In this document: positions 1 to 5,603 of the stretch, piece after piece | How the letters are laid out: every line of letters starts with the position of its first letter | Position numbering within the stretch: position 1 is the first letter of the stretch | Source of the DNA: an uncultured Mediterranea sp. | Lineage (GTDB): Bacteria; Bacteroidota; Bacteroidia; Bacteroidales; Bacteroidaceae | Assembly (NCBI GenBank): GCA_946007445.1 | Contig: CAMGAL010000100.1 | Span: 1 to 7,488 of the forward strand | Length of the DNA stretch: 7,488 bases | Reading direction: 5' to 3' | The notes under the pieces: model-generated | The model's input: only the letters and a program-made list of their open reading frames with translations | Told to the model about the DNA's origin: nothing | Databases searched by the model: none | Translations under genes and position numbers: made by a program

Positions 1-1201
1 GCTGGGGCGTAGGGTGTATCGCATCTCCAAACGGCGAGCACTCCAGAGCGAGCAGGGTGATTTCAGGCCGGGCACCGAAGCGGAAGGGCAGGCCCACATA
101 GCCGATGCCGATGTTGACGTAGAGCGCACGCGTCCCCTCGTAGTAGAAGCCCCGCCACTCGGGATAGCGCAACGTGGAGAGCGAACGCCCGAAGAGCACC
201 ACCTGCATGGCATGGGTATGGCCGGAGAGGGTGAGGTCTACGCGGCTCTGAGGCAGCACCTCGCGGCGCCAGTGGGTGGGGTTGTGGCTCATCAGGATGG
301 TGAAGAGGGAGTCGCTGCCCGCGAGGGCACGCTGCAGGTCGGCGTGTTGGGGGAAGGGAGGCTCGCCGTCGTTCTCTACACCCGCTAATGCGAGCGAGTC
401 TCGTCGGCTGTAGAGCAGGCAATGGTCGTTGTTGAGCAGCTGCCACCCCATGCGTGCCTCTTGGCGGAGCAGGTGCTGCCTATCAGCCTGTTTCTCCTCG
501 GGCGAGGACCAGCGGTAGTAGTCGCCGTAGTCGTGGTTGCCCAAGACGGAGTAGACGCCGTCGCTGGCGTGCAGGCGGCCGAGTATCTCCACAAAGGGAT
601 CCAGCTCCGTGCTGCGCTGGTTGACCAGGTCGCCGGTGAAGAGGATGAGGTCGGGATGGAGGGCATTGACCTTGGCCACCAGCTCCTCGATGACCTCAGG
701 TTGGTGGGCCCAGCTGCCCAGGTGGATGTCGGAGAACTGCACGATGCGGTAGCCGTCGAATCCCGCCGGCAGGCGAGGCGAGGCGTAGCGCACCTGCTTG
801 ACCTCCAAGTGGCGGTAGCCTGACAGCGCTCCATAGAGGATGCCGCCGAAGACCACCATGCCTAATGCACCGCCCAAAGCCAGGAAGGGGGTGCGGGGCA
901 ACGTGCGGACCAGCAGGTGGCAGAGCTGTCCCACCAAGCTGCAGAGGACGAACAGCAACTTGGGCAGGCCGTTGAGAAAGAGCAGGATGGCCAGCAAGCC
1001 CACCGCATGAGCGTGGTGAGCCATCGCATTGGGGCCGCCGCCGAGCATCAATCCGCCAAAGGCTGCTATCAGCAAGAGGGTAGGTGCCCAGAGGAGCGCG
1101 AGCCACAGGCGGCGTCGGCGCAGCTGCCGCAGGTGCACGAAGTGGATGTAGAGGTCGGGCAGCAGCAGGAAGAGCGGCAATAGCAGGACTACTTGATGCA
1201 T
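1..1201 (-). CDS. Membrane-anchored calcineurin-like metallophosphoesterase (3' end cut by window edge)
   Basis: The frame is open without a stop from the ATG at 1201 to the left edge, giving 400 codons. The C-terminus is missing but probably only by a few residues, because the family's final strand (PEITLLALE) is already present. The N-terminus holds about four hydrophobic segments (roughly residues 3-19, 32-52, 66-93 and 103-122). The metallophosphoesterase core follows with its metal-binding motifs in order: SDIH (D158, H160), GDLV (D191), GNHD (N222, H223), SHNP (H306) and GHTH (H328, H330). All expected ligands are present, so it should be a two-metal phosphohydrolase, resembling YkuE-type enzymes, with its catalytic domain tethered to the membrane. 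The substrate cannot be told. Its ATG lies inside the last codons of the upstream membrane-protein gene, after a GGAAGAG purine stretch, which suggests translational coupling. Confidence 0.9.
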   Translation of the reverse strand, partial: MHQVVLLLPLFLLLPDLYIHFVHLRQLRRRRLWLALLWAPTLLLIAAFGGLMLGGGPNAMAHHAHAVGLLAILLFLNGLPKLLFVLCSLVGQLCHLLVRTLPRTPFLALGGALGMVVFGGILYGALSGYRHLEVKQVRYASPRLPAGFDGYRIVQFSDIHLGSWAHQPEVIEELVAKVNALHPDLILFTGDLVNQRSTELDPFVEILGRLHASDGVYSVLGNHDYGDYYRWSSPEEKQADRQHLLRQEARMGWQLLNNDHCLLYSRRDSLALAGVENDGEPPFPQHADLQRALAGSDSLFTILMSHNPTHWRREVLPQSRVDLTLSGHTHAMQVVLFGRSLSTLRYPEWRGFYYEGTRALYVNIGIGYVGLPFRFGARPEITLLALECSPFGDAIHPTPQ

Positions 1202-1812
1202 AGCTCTTCCATCTGTTTGAGGTGGTGCTCCGTCTGCTTCAGGGGCTTGAAGATCATCTTGTGGTAGAACCACCCGATGAAGAGGACATCGCACATCAGG
1301 ATGAATCCCACGATGATCCACTGTGCCAGGCAGGGCAGTCGGTACCAGCCGTAGGTCCAGTAGCCAATGGCATTGAACATCAAGGTCCATACGGTCAAGG
1401 CCCAGAGCTCGTAGTAGACAAAGCGCCGGTAGCTTGCCATGCGCCGGCTCACCTCGACCACCGTCATTTCGGCAATGCGGATGGCGCGCAGGAAGCGGTA
1501 GGTATAGTGGTCCCAAAAGATGGCCATGGCACCTCCCAAGGCGAAGAAGTCGAGCAGCAGGTGGGTGCGCAGGGAGGGGAAGTCGGGCTTCTGTCTTGCA
1601 TATAGGTAGCCCGCTACGAGCATCAGCAGGATGACGGAGCCGCCTCCGTAGAGCGACCACTGATGGGTACGAATCAAGCGGCGCAACCCCTGGTTGGCCC
1701 CCAAGCGGTTGTCAGTCATCAGTTCGGTCAGTCGCTCGGTGTCGGTCACGGGCACCGATTCGAGCTTCTTGTCAAGCGTTTGCCATGATTTTTTCAGTTC
1801 GTCAAGTTCCAT
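1189..1812 (-). CDS. Four-helix membrane protein next to an ECF sigma factor; candidate anti-sigma or sensor
   Basis: This 207-residue protein starts with a charged cytoplasmic-looking stretch (residues 1-50, MELDELKKSWQTLDKKLE). Four hydrophobic segments follow at about 54-72, 84-101, 133-152 and 162-182, and then a charged, probably helical tail (190-207). No enzymatic motif is visible. Similar proteins sit after ECF sigma genes in Bacteroides, where they are annotated only as membrane proteins. The position four nucleotides after the sigma gene makes a role in holding or sensing for that sigma factor plausible, but this is inference; no zinc-binding anti-sigma motif is seen. An AAGGAG ribosome binding site precedes the ATG. 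The gene ends in TAG (1191-1189) at the length I recall for the family, so TAG acts as a normal stop here. Its last 13 bases overlap the phosphoesterase gene. Confidence 0.82.
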   Translation of the reverse strand: MELDELKKSWQTLDKKLESVPVTDTERLTELMTDNRLGANQGLRRLIRTHQWSLYGGGSVILLMLVAGYLYARQKPDFPSLRTHLLLDFFALGGAMAIFWDHYTYRFLRAIRIAEMTVVEVSRRMASYRRFVYYELWALTVWTLMFNAIGYWTYGWYRLPCLAQWIIVGFILMCDVLFIGWFYHKMIFKPLKQTEHHLKQMEELCIK

Positions 1813-1816
1813 ATAG

Positions 1817-2302
1817 TCAGTTCTCCTTATTCATTTTCTTCAGTTTCTCTTTGATGCGGTTCAGCCGCGTGCCTACATTGGTAGGGGTCAGACCGGTGAT
1901 CTCGGCTATCTCGTCGTAGCTCTTGTCGTCGAGGTAGAGCAGGATGATGGACTTCTCCAAGTCGTTGAGCCGCCCTATCAGGCAGTAGAGCCGGCGTAGC
2001 ATCTGCTGCGTCTCGTCGTCCTCCTCCTGCAGGTCGATGTCGTAGGTCAGGGCCACGGTCTCGATGCTGTTCTTGGTCTTGCGCAAGAAACTGATGCAGG
2101 TGTTGAGCGCAATGCGGTAGACCCACGTCGACTCCTTGCACTCGTGCCGGAACTGGGGATAGGCACGCCACAGGTTGATGAGCACCTCTTGATACAGGTC
2201 GTTGAGGGTAGCATCGGGGGTGGTGTACAGGTAGCACACCTTATAGATGACCCGCTCGTAGCGGCGAATCAGTTCCACAAATGCTTTCTCTTCTGTCTCC
2301 AT
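1817..2302 (-). CDS. ECF-type RNA polymerase sigma factor (sigma-70 family)
   Basis: A 161-residue protein built of sigma region 2 (about residues 8-78, with RRYERVIYKVCYLY, DLYQEVLINLWRAYPQFR and STWVYRIALNTCISFLRK) and sigma region 4 (about 103-156, LEKSIILLYLDDKSYDEIAEITG followed by a helix-turn-helix). Regions 1 and 3 are absent, which is the ECF arrangement. I chose the ATG at 2302 over the in-frame GTG at 2329: it matches the recalled start of Bacteroides homologues and follows an AAGAGAG purine stretch. The gene sits 54 nt after the MetH-like gene and 4 nt before the membrane-protein gene. No TAnnTTTG promoter was found in the 54-nt gap, so it is probably read as part of the longer operon. 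The target genes cannot be deduced from this window. Confidence 0.92.
   Translation of the reverse strand: METEEKAFVELIRRYERVIYKVCYLYTTPDATLNDLYQEVLINLWRAYPQFRHECKESTWVYRIALNTCISFLRKTKNSIETVALTYDIDLQEEDDETQQMLRRLYCLIGRLNDLEKSIILLYLDDKSYDEIAEITGLTPTNVGTRLNRIKEKLKKMNKEN
1823..1828 (-). promoter_or_regulatory. Ribosome binding site of the membrane-protein gene
   Basis: AAGGAG lies 10 nt before the ATG at 1812, inside the last codons of the sigma factor gene, whose TGA (1819-1817) falls between the site and the start. The arrangement suggests coupled translation of the two. Confidence 0.65.
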
Positions 2303-2356
2303 AGTCTCTCTTGAGTTGCTGTTCTGCACTATCTGTCGCAGCGAGGGGGCTGTTTG

Positions 2357-3250
2357 TCACACGGAGAGCAAAAATTTTTTCAGCTCCTCGACGGGCATCC
2401 CCCGTCGGCGGGCATAGTCGGCCAGCTGGTCGGGGCCGATGGGCCCTACGGCAAAGTAGCGGGCTGCCGGGTGGGCCAGCATGAGTCCGCTGACCGAGGC
2501 GTGGGGCGACATGGCGCCGTTCTCCGTGAGGCGGATGCCGATGCGCCCCATCTCCAGCAGACGGTCCAGCAGGAAGTTGACCGACTGGTCGGGCAGGGAA
2601 GGGTAGCCCACGGCGGGACGGATGCCCTGGAAGCGCTCTTGGTGCAGCTCGTCGATGGTGAGCGACTCATGGGGTGCATAGCCCCAGGCCGTGCGGCGCA
2701 CGTACTGGTGCATCTTCTCGGTGGCAGCCTCGGCCAGGCGGTCGGCCAAGGTCTGCAACAGCAGTAGGCGATAGGGATCGTCGGTGGCCTGCAGCAGCGA
2801 AGAGTCGCCCACGGTGGAGGCAAACAGTCCCACCGTGTCGGCGATGCCCTGCGAGGCCGGCCGAACAAAGTCGCTCAGGCAGAGGTGCGGCTCGCCGGGC
2901 TGCCCCACGCGCTGCTGGCGCAGCAGGGGGAAGCGGATGCCCTCGATGAGCAGGTCGTCGCCGTCGCTCATGGCCGCACAGAGCCGGTAGAGGCACTGCA
3001 CCTCCCACTTTCCCTCCAGCATCGACAGCAGGCGGCGGGCGTCGTCGTAGAGGCGCACGGCTTCGCGCGCCTTCTCTTGTTCGCCGGGGGGGAACGAGGC
3101 AGTCCACCCTTGCCGGCAGGCCGGGCAGGTGTGCAGGGAGGCTACAGCGGCAAACCGCGGCGCGAAGCCCCATGCATGAAAGAAGTAGAGCCAGTGGATG
3201 TAGGGCTCTACTTCATGGATGGGGTAGGATAGCTGGCAGATGGACGACAT
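2357..3250 (-). CDS. Stand-alone methionine synthase (MetH) reactivation-domain protein, SAM-binding
   Basis: The 297-residue protein aligns over its length with the C-terminal activation domain of cobalamin-dependent methionine synthase. That domain binds S-adenosylmethionine and helps re-methylate oxidised cob(II)alamin. Landmarks in order are YIHWLYFFHAWGF (residues 17-29, compare YIDWTPFF in E. coli MetH), LCLSDFVRP (123-131), LADRLAEA..EKMH (168-181), WGYAP (189-193), the SAM-binding RPAVGYPSLP (211-220, compare RPAPGYPACP), LTENGAM (241-247), ASVSG (251-255) and RYFAVG (264-269, compare KYYAV). No homocysteine, folate or cobalamin domain is present in this reading frame or nearby, so it must act on a MetH encoded elsewhere. 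A CPAC pair at 42-45 is not part of the E. coli domain. It follows pyrC by 29 nt with a good AAGGAG site. Confidence 0.88.
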   Translation of the reverse strand: MSSICQLSYPIHEVEPYIHWLYFFHAWGFAPRFAAVASLHTCPACRQGWTASFPPGEQEKAREAVRLYDDARRLLSMLEGKWEVQCLYRLCAAMSDGDDLLIEGIRFPLLRQQRVGQPGEPHLCLSDFVRPASQGIADTVGLFASTVGDSSLLQATDDPYRLLLLQTLADRLAEAATEKMHQYVRRTAWGYAPHESLTIDELHQERFQGIRPAVGYPSLPDQSVNFLLDRLLEMGRIGIRLTENGAMSPHASVSGLMLAHPAARYFAVGPIGPDQLADYARRRGMPVEELKKFLLSV

Positions 3251-3261
3251 GGCGGTGTGCT

Positions 3262-3267
3262 CTCCTT
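3262..3267 (-). promoter_or_regulatory. Ribosome binding site of the MetH-like reactivation gene
   Basis: AAGGAG, within CCTAAGGAG, lies 11 nt before the ATG at 3250 and just after the pyrC stop at 3280. It supports this start and allows initiation independent of how far pyrC is translated. Confidence 0.65.
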
Positions 3268-3279
3268 AGGTGGCCGGGG

Positions 3280-4629
3280 CTAACGGACGAAGCGCAGGGC
3301 CTCGCCGCGATAGCTCATGTCCACTTGTCCGTTGTCGTAGATCAAGTGTCCGTTGGCAAAGGTCTTCTCCACCCTCCAACGGAAGGTTTGTCCCTCGAAG
3401 GGGCTCCATCCGCACTTGCTGCGGATGTCGGCATCGGTCAGAATCCAGGGGGCACCCGGGCGCACCAGCACGAGGTCGGCCTTGTAGCCCTTGCGCAGGA
3501 AGCCGCGGCGGTCTATCTGGTAGAGCTGGGCCGGAGTGTGGCACATCTTCTCCACCACCTTGGTGATGGTGAGCAGGCCGTCATCCACCAGATTGAGCAT
3601 ACTGACCAGCGAGAACTGGATGAGCGGCAAACCCGATGCGGCCGTCAGCGCGCCACCCTCCTAGTCGGTCAGCAGGTGGGGGGCGTGGTCGGTGGCGAGG
3701 GTGTCAATGCGTCCCGCGTTGATGGCTTCAATCAGGCCGTTGGCATCGCTGCGCCGCTTGATGGAGGGGTTGCACTTGATGCGTGTGCCCAGTCGCTGCA
3801 CGTCCTTTTGGTCGAAGATGAGGTGTCCGATGCAGGCCTCGGCCGTGATGAGCTTCTTGGACGAGAGGGGGGCTTCGCTGAAGAGGCCCAGTTCGCGGGC
3901 CGTGGAGATGTGCATCACGTGGAGGCGGGCTCGCGTATCCTGGGCCATGCGGACAGCCGTCTTGGTGGAGTTGAAGCAGGCCTCGCCCGAGCGGATGTTG
4001 TAGTGCTTGCTCATGGGCACGCGGTCGGCTCCGCCGAATCGCTCGGCGTAGCGCTGGGCGTTGCGGTTGATGACCTCTTGGTCTTCGCAGTGGGCGGCTA
4101 TCAAGATGGGGCTCGACTCAAAGATGTGTCTCAGACTGTCGGCTTGGTCCACCAGCATGTTGCCCGTGCTGGCGCCCATGAAGAGCTTCACGCCACACAC
4201 GCGCTGTGCGTCCAGGTGGGCCAGCAGCTTGTAGTTGTCGTTGGTGGCGCCGAAGTAGCAGGAGTGGTTGACGATGCACTTCTTCTCCAGGAGGCGCTGT
4301 TTCTCCTCCAAAGCCTTCAGGGTGACGGTCATGGGGAAGGTGTTGGGCATATCCATGATGGAGGTCACGCCGCCGGCGGCGGCAGCCCGGCTCTCGCTCA
4401 GAATGTCGGCTTTGTGTGTCAGGCCCGGCTCGCGGAAGTGTACGTGCTCGTCGATGACTCCCGGCAGTAGGTAGCAGCCGGTGGCCTCTATCAGTTCGTC
4501 GTAGTGCAGCTGGATGGGCACATCGGCCGTGAGGATGTCCGAGATGTGGTCACCCTCGATGATGAGCGATCCCCGCTCTTCGCGCCCTTCGTTGACCAGT
4601 GTCGCGTTGTGGATGAGTATTCGTTTCAT
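3280..4629 (-). CDS. pyrC: Dihydroorotase, full-length frame interrupted by an in-frame TAG at codon 323
   Basis: Dihydroorotase interconverts carbamoyl-aspartate and dihydroorotate, the third step of pyrimidine synthesis, in the cytoplasm. The full frame has 449 sense-plus-amber codons, the length expected for the Bacteroides enzyme. Visible active-site elements are HVHFREP (H62, H64 metal ligands, R66), K148 in GVKLF (possibly the carboxylated lysine), H180, H240 in LHVMHIS, and ATDHAPH (catalytic D314, H318). Codon 323 is TAG where homologues recalled from memory have lysine (TDKEGGAL). The same frame then continues for 126 well-conserved residues (SGLPLIQFSLVSML ... YRGEALRFVR) to a normal TAG stop. 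Without readthrough the product would be 322 residues with all ligands but no C-terminal quarter. It lies 18 nt after the glycosyltransferase gene. The identity is very firm; whether the gene is functional is open. Confidence 0.93.
3661..3663 (-). other. In-frame amber codon inside pyrC
   Basis: TAG stands between the aspartate codon GAC (residue 322) and the glutamate codon GAG (residue 324). Homology to dihydroorotase continues in the same frame on both sides, with no insertion or deletion. A single A-to-T change from the AAG lysine codon expected here would produce it. Confidence 0.9.
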
Positions 4630-4647
4630 ATGGATGTCTATGTATGT

Positions 4648-5403
4648 TTATCTGTTTCGTTGATTCTTGGGTAGGGGATGTATCAGGCTGTCCCACTTCA
4701 GGCGTATCACGCCGAACATGGCTTCGCCGAAGATGCTGCTGTTCATCTTCGAGGTACCCAGCTCGCGGTTGACGAAGATGACGGGTACCTCCTTCACGCA
4801 GAAGCCGTAGCGGTGGGCGGTGAACTTCATCTCTATCTGGAAGGCGTAGCCCTTGAAGCGGATCTGGTCGAGCGGCAGGGTGGCCAGTACCTCGCGGCGG
4901 TAGCACACGAAGCCGGCCGTGGTGTCGTGGATGGGCAGCCCCGTGATGAGGCGCACATACTTGGAGGCAAAGTAGGACATCAGCACGCGTCCCATGGGCC
5001 AGTTCACCACATTGACACCGCTCACGTAGCGCGAGCCGATGGCCACATCGGCTCCCTCCTCGGCACAGGCCCGGTAGAGGCGGGGCAAGTCTTGCGGGTT
5101 GTGGCTGAAGTCGGCGTCCATCTCGAAGATGTAGCGGTAGTCGTGCGCCAACGCCCACTTGAAGCCGGTGATGTAGGCCGTTCCCAGTCCTAACTTGCCT
5201 TGCCGCTCCACCAGGAAGAGGCGGTCGGCAAACTCCTCTTGCTGCAGCCGTTTGACGATGGCGGCCGTCCCGTCGGGCGAACCGTCTTCGATGACTAGGA
5301 TGTGGAATCCGTGTTCCAGTCCCAATACGGCCCGGATGATGTTCTCGATGTTCTCCCGCTCGTTGTAGGTGGGTATGATGACGATGCTGTCTGCTGCTTT
5401 CAT
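4648..5403 (-). CDS. Polyprenol-phosphate mannosyltransferase-like GT2 glycosyltransferase (Dpm1 type)
   Basis: This 251-residue family 2 glycosyltransferase most resembles dolichol-phosphate mannose synthase. Such enzymes move a sugar from a nucleotide donor to a membrane polyprenyl phosphate, to serve as a donor for protein or envelope glycosylation. The GT-A fold motifs are present: IIPTYNERENI (9-19), IEDGSPDGT (38-46), the metal-binding MDADFSHNP (D96, D98), GSRYVSG (123-129), HDTTAGF (159-165) and KGYAFQIEM (184-192). There is no C-terminal membrane segment, so it should be peripheral. I use the ATG at 5403 because it sits 8 nt after an AAGGAAA site and the Dpm1 homology begins there; upstream in-frame codons run into the promoter. 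It is the first gene of the leftward operon and ends in TAA. The sugar and acceptor are inferred from the family only. Confidence 0.93.
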   Translation of the reverse strand: MKAADSIVIIPTYNERENIENIIRAVLGLEHGFHILVIEDGSPDGTAAIVKRLQQEEFADRLFLVERQGKLGLGTAYITGFKWALAHDYRYIFEMDADFSHNPQDLPRLYRACAEEGADVAIGSRYVSGVNVVNWPMGRVLMSYFASKYVRLITGLPIHDTTAGFVCYRREVLATLPLDQIRFKGYAFQIEMKFTAHRYGFCVKEVPVIFVNRELGTSKMNSSIFGEAMFGVIRLKWDSLIHPLPKNQRNR

Positions 5404-5411
5404 AGAATATG

Positions 5412-5418
5412 TTTCCTT
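5412..5418 (-). promoter_or_regulatory. Ribosome binding site of the glycosyltransferase gene
   Basis: AAGGAAA lies 8 nt before the ATG at 5403. It supports this start over the in-frame ATG at 5463, which would lie at or upstream of the -7 element and outside the predicted transcript. Confidence 0.65.
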
Positions 5419-5431
5419 AGTAATTCTTGTA

Positions 5432-5463
5432 CAAATGTAGGTACTTCCTAAGTAACTGCACAA
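5432..5463 (-). promoter_or_regulatory. Promoter of the glycosyltransferase-pyrC operon (Bacteroidetes -33/-7 type)
   Basis: On the minus strand the -7 element reads TACATTTG (5439-5432), an exact match to TAnnTTTG. A TTG lies at 5463-5461 with a 21-bp spacer, fitting the -33 element. Transcription would begin near 5423, leaving a leader of about 20 nt that contains the AAGGAAA ribosome binding site. Confidence 0.72.
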
Positions 5464-5472
5464 TCAATTTGC

Positions 5473-5490
5473 TTTTTTTTGCGCTTTTTT
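5473..5490. promoter_or_regulatory. Two phased A/T tracts upstream of the operon promoter
   Basis: Runs of 8 T (5473-5480) and 6 T (5485-5490) have centres 11 bp apart, about one helical turn. They start 10 bp upstream of the operon's -33 element and read as A tracts on its coding strand. An UP-element-like or bending role is possible but inferred. Confidence 0.4.
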
Positions 5491-5545
5491 GAATCTGTAA
5501 GGATTTCATACGGCTATTGGATTGTGATGACAATAGGTAAGATTG

Positions 5546-5576
5546 TTGCAATTGCGCTCGAATAGCACTATCTTTG
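5546..5576 (+). promoter_or_regulatory. Promoter of mfd (Bacteroidetes -33/-7 type)
   Basis: TATCTTTG at 5569-5576 matches the -7 consensus TAnnTTTG exactly. A TTG at 5546-5548 lies 20 bp upstream as the -33 element. Transcription would start near 5584, giving a leader of about 20 nt before the ATG at 5604. No purine-rich ribosome binding site is seen in that leader. Confidence 0.75.
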
Positions 5577-5592
5577 CGCTCGATTAGCGCTA
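5554..5592 (+). repeat. Pair of near-palindromic 17-bp direct repeats across the mfd promoter
   Basis: Copy 1 is GCGCTCGAATAGCACTA (5554-5570) and copy 2 is GCGCTCGATTAGCGCTA (5576-5592), with 15 of 17 positions identical and starts 22 bp apart, about two helical turns. In each copy GCGCT faces AGCGC (copy 2, perfect) or AGCAC (copy 1, one mismatch) across 5 bp. Copy 1 fills the spacer of the promoter and copy 2 begins at the end of the -7 element and runs past the likely start site, a typical operator position. Confidence 0.6.
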
Positions 5593-5603
5593 ATATCGCA
5601 TTT

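Larger units (their letters stand above)
5404..5603. promoter_or_regulatory. Divergent intergenic promoter region between the glycosyltransferase operon and mfd
   Basis: About 200 bp without a gene, clearly richer in A and T than its surroundings. It holds one Bacteroidetes-type promoter for each side, two T/A tracts and a pair of near-palindromic repeats, all listed separately. I see no small gene or RNA gene in it. Confidence 0.85.

Noticed and set aside
2303..2329. A GTG start for the sigma factor at 2329, adding nine residues
   Set aside because: The ATG at 2302 follows a purine-rich stretch and fits the recalled N-terminus of homologues; the added residues show no homology.
2303..2356. 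A separate promoter for the sigma factor gene
   Set aside because: No TAnnTTTG element with a TTG at the right distance is present in the 54-nt gap; the closest string, TAGTGCAG, does not fit.
3172..4470. A 432-codon open frame on the plus strand opposite pyrC and the start of the MetH-like gene
   Set aside because: It lies antisense to two firmly identified genes, crosses their boundary, and reads as a biased shadow rich in G, A, V, H and Q with no recognisable domain.
5404..5463. A 20-residue N-terminal extension of the glycosyltransferase from the ATG at 5463
   Set aside because: It would overlap the -7 promoter element and ribosome binding site, and the family starts at MKAADSIVIIPTYNE.
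5471..5490. The T runs as a rho-independent terminator
   Set aside because: No GC-rich stem precedes them on either strand, and both flanking genes point away from this region.
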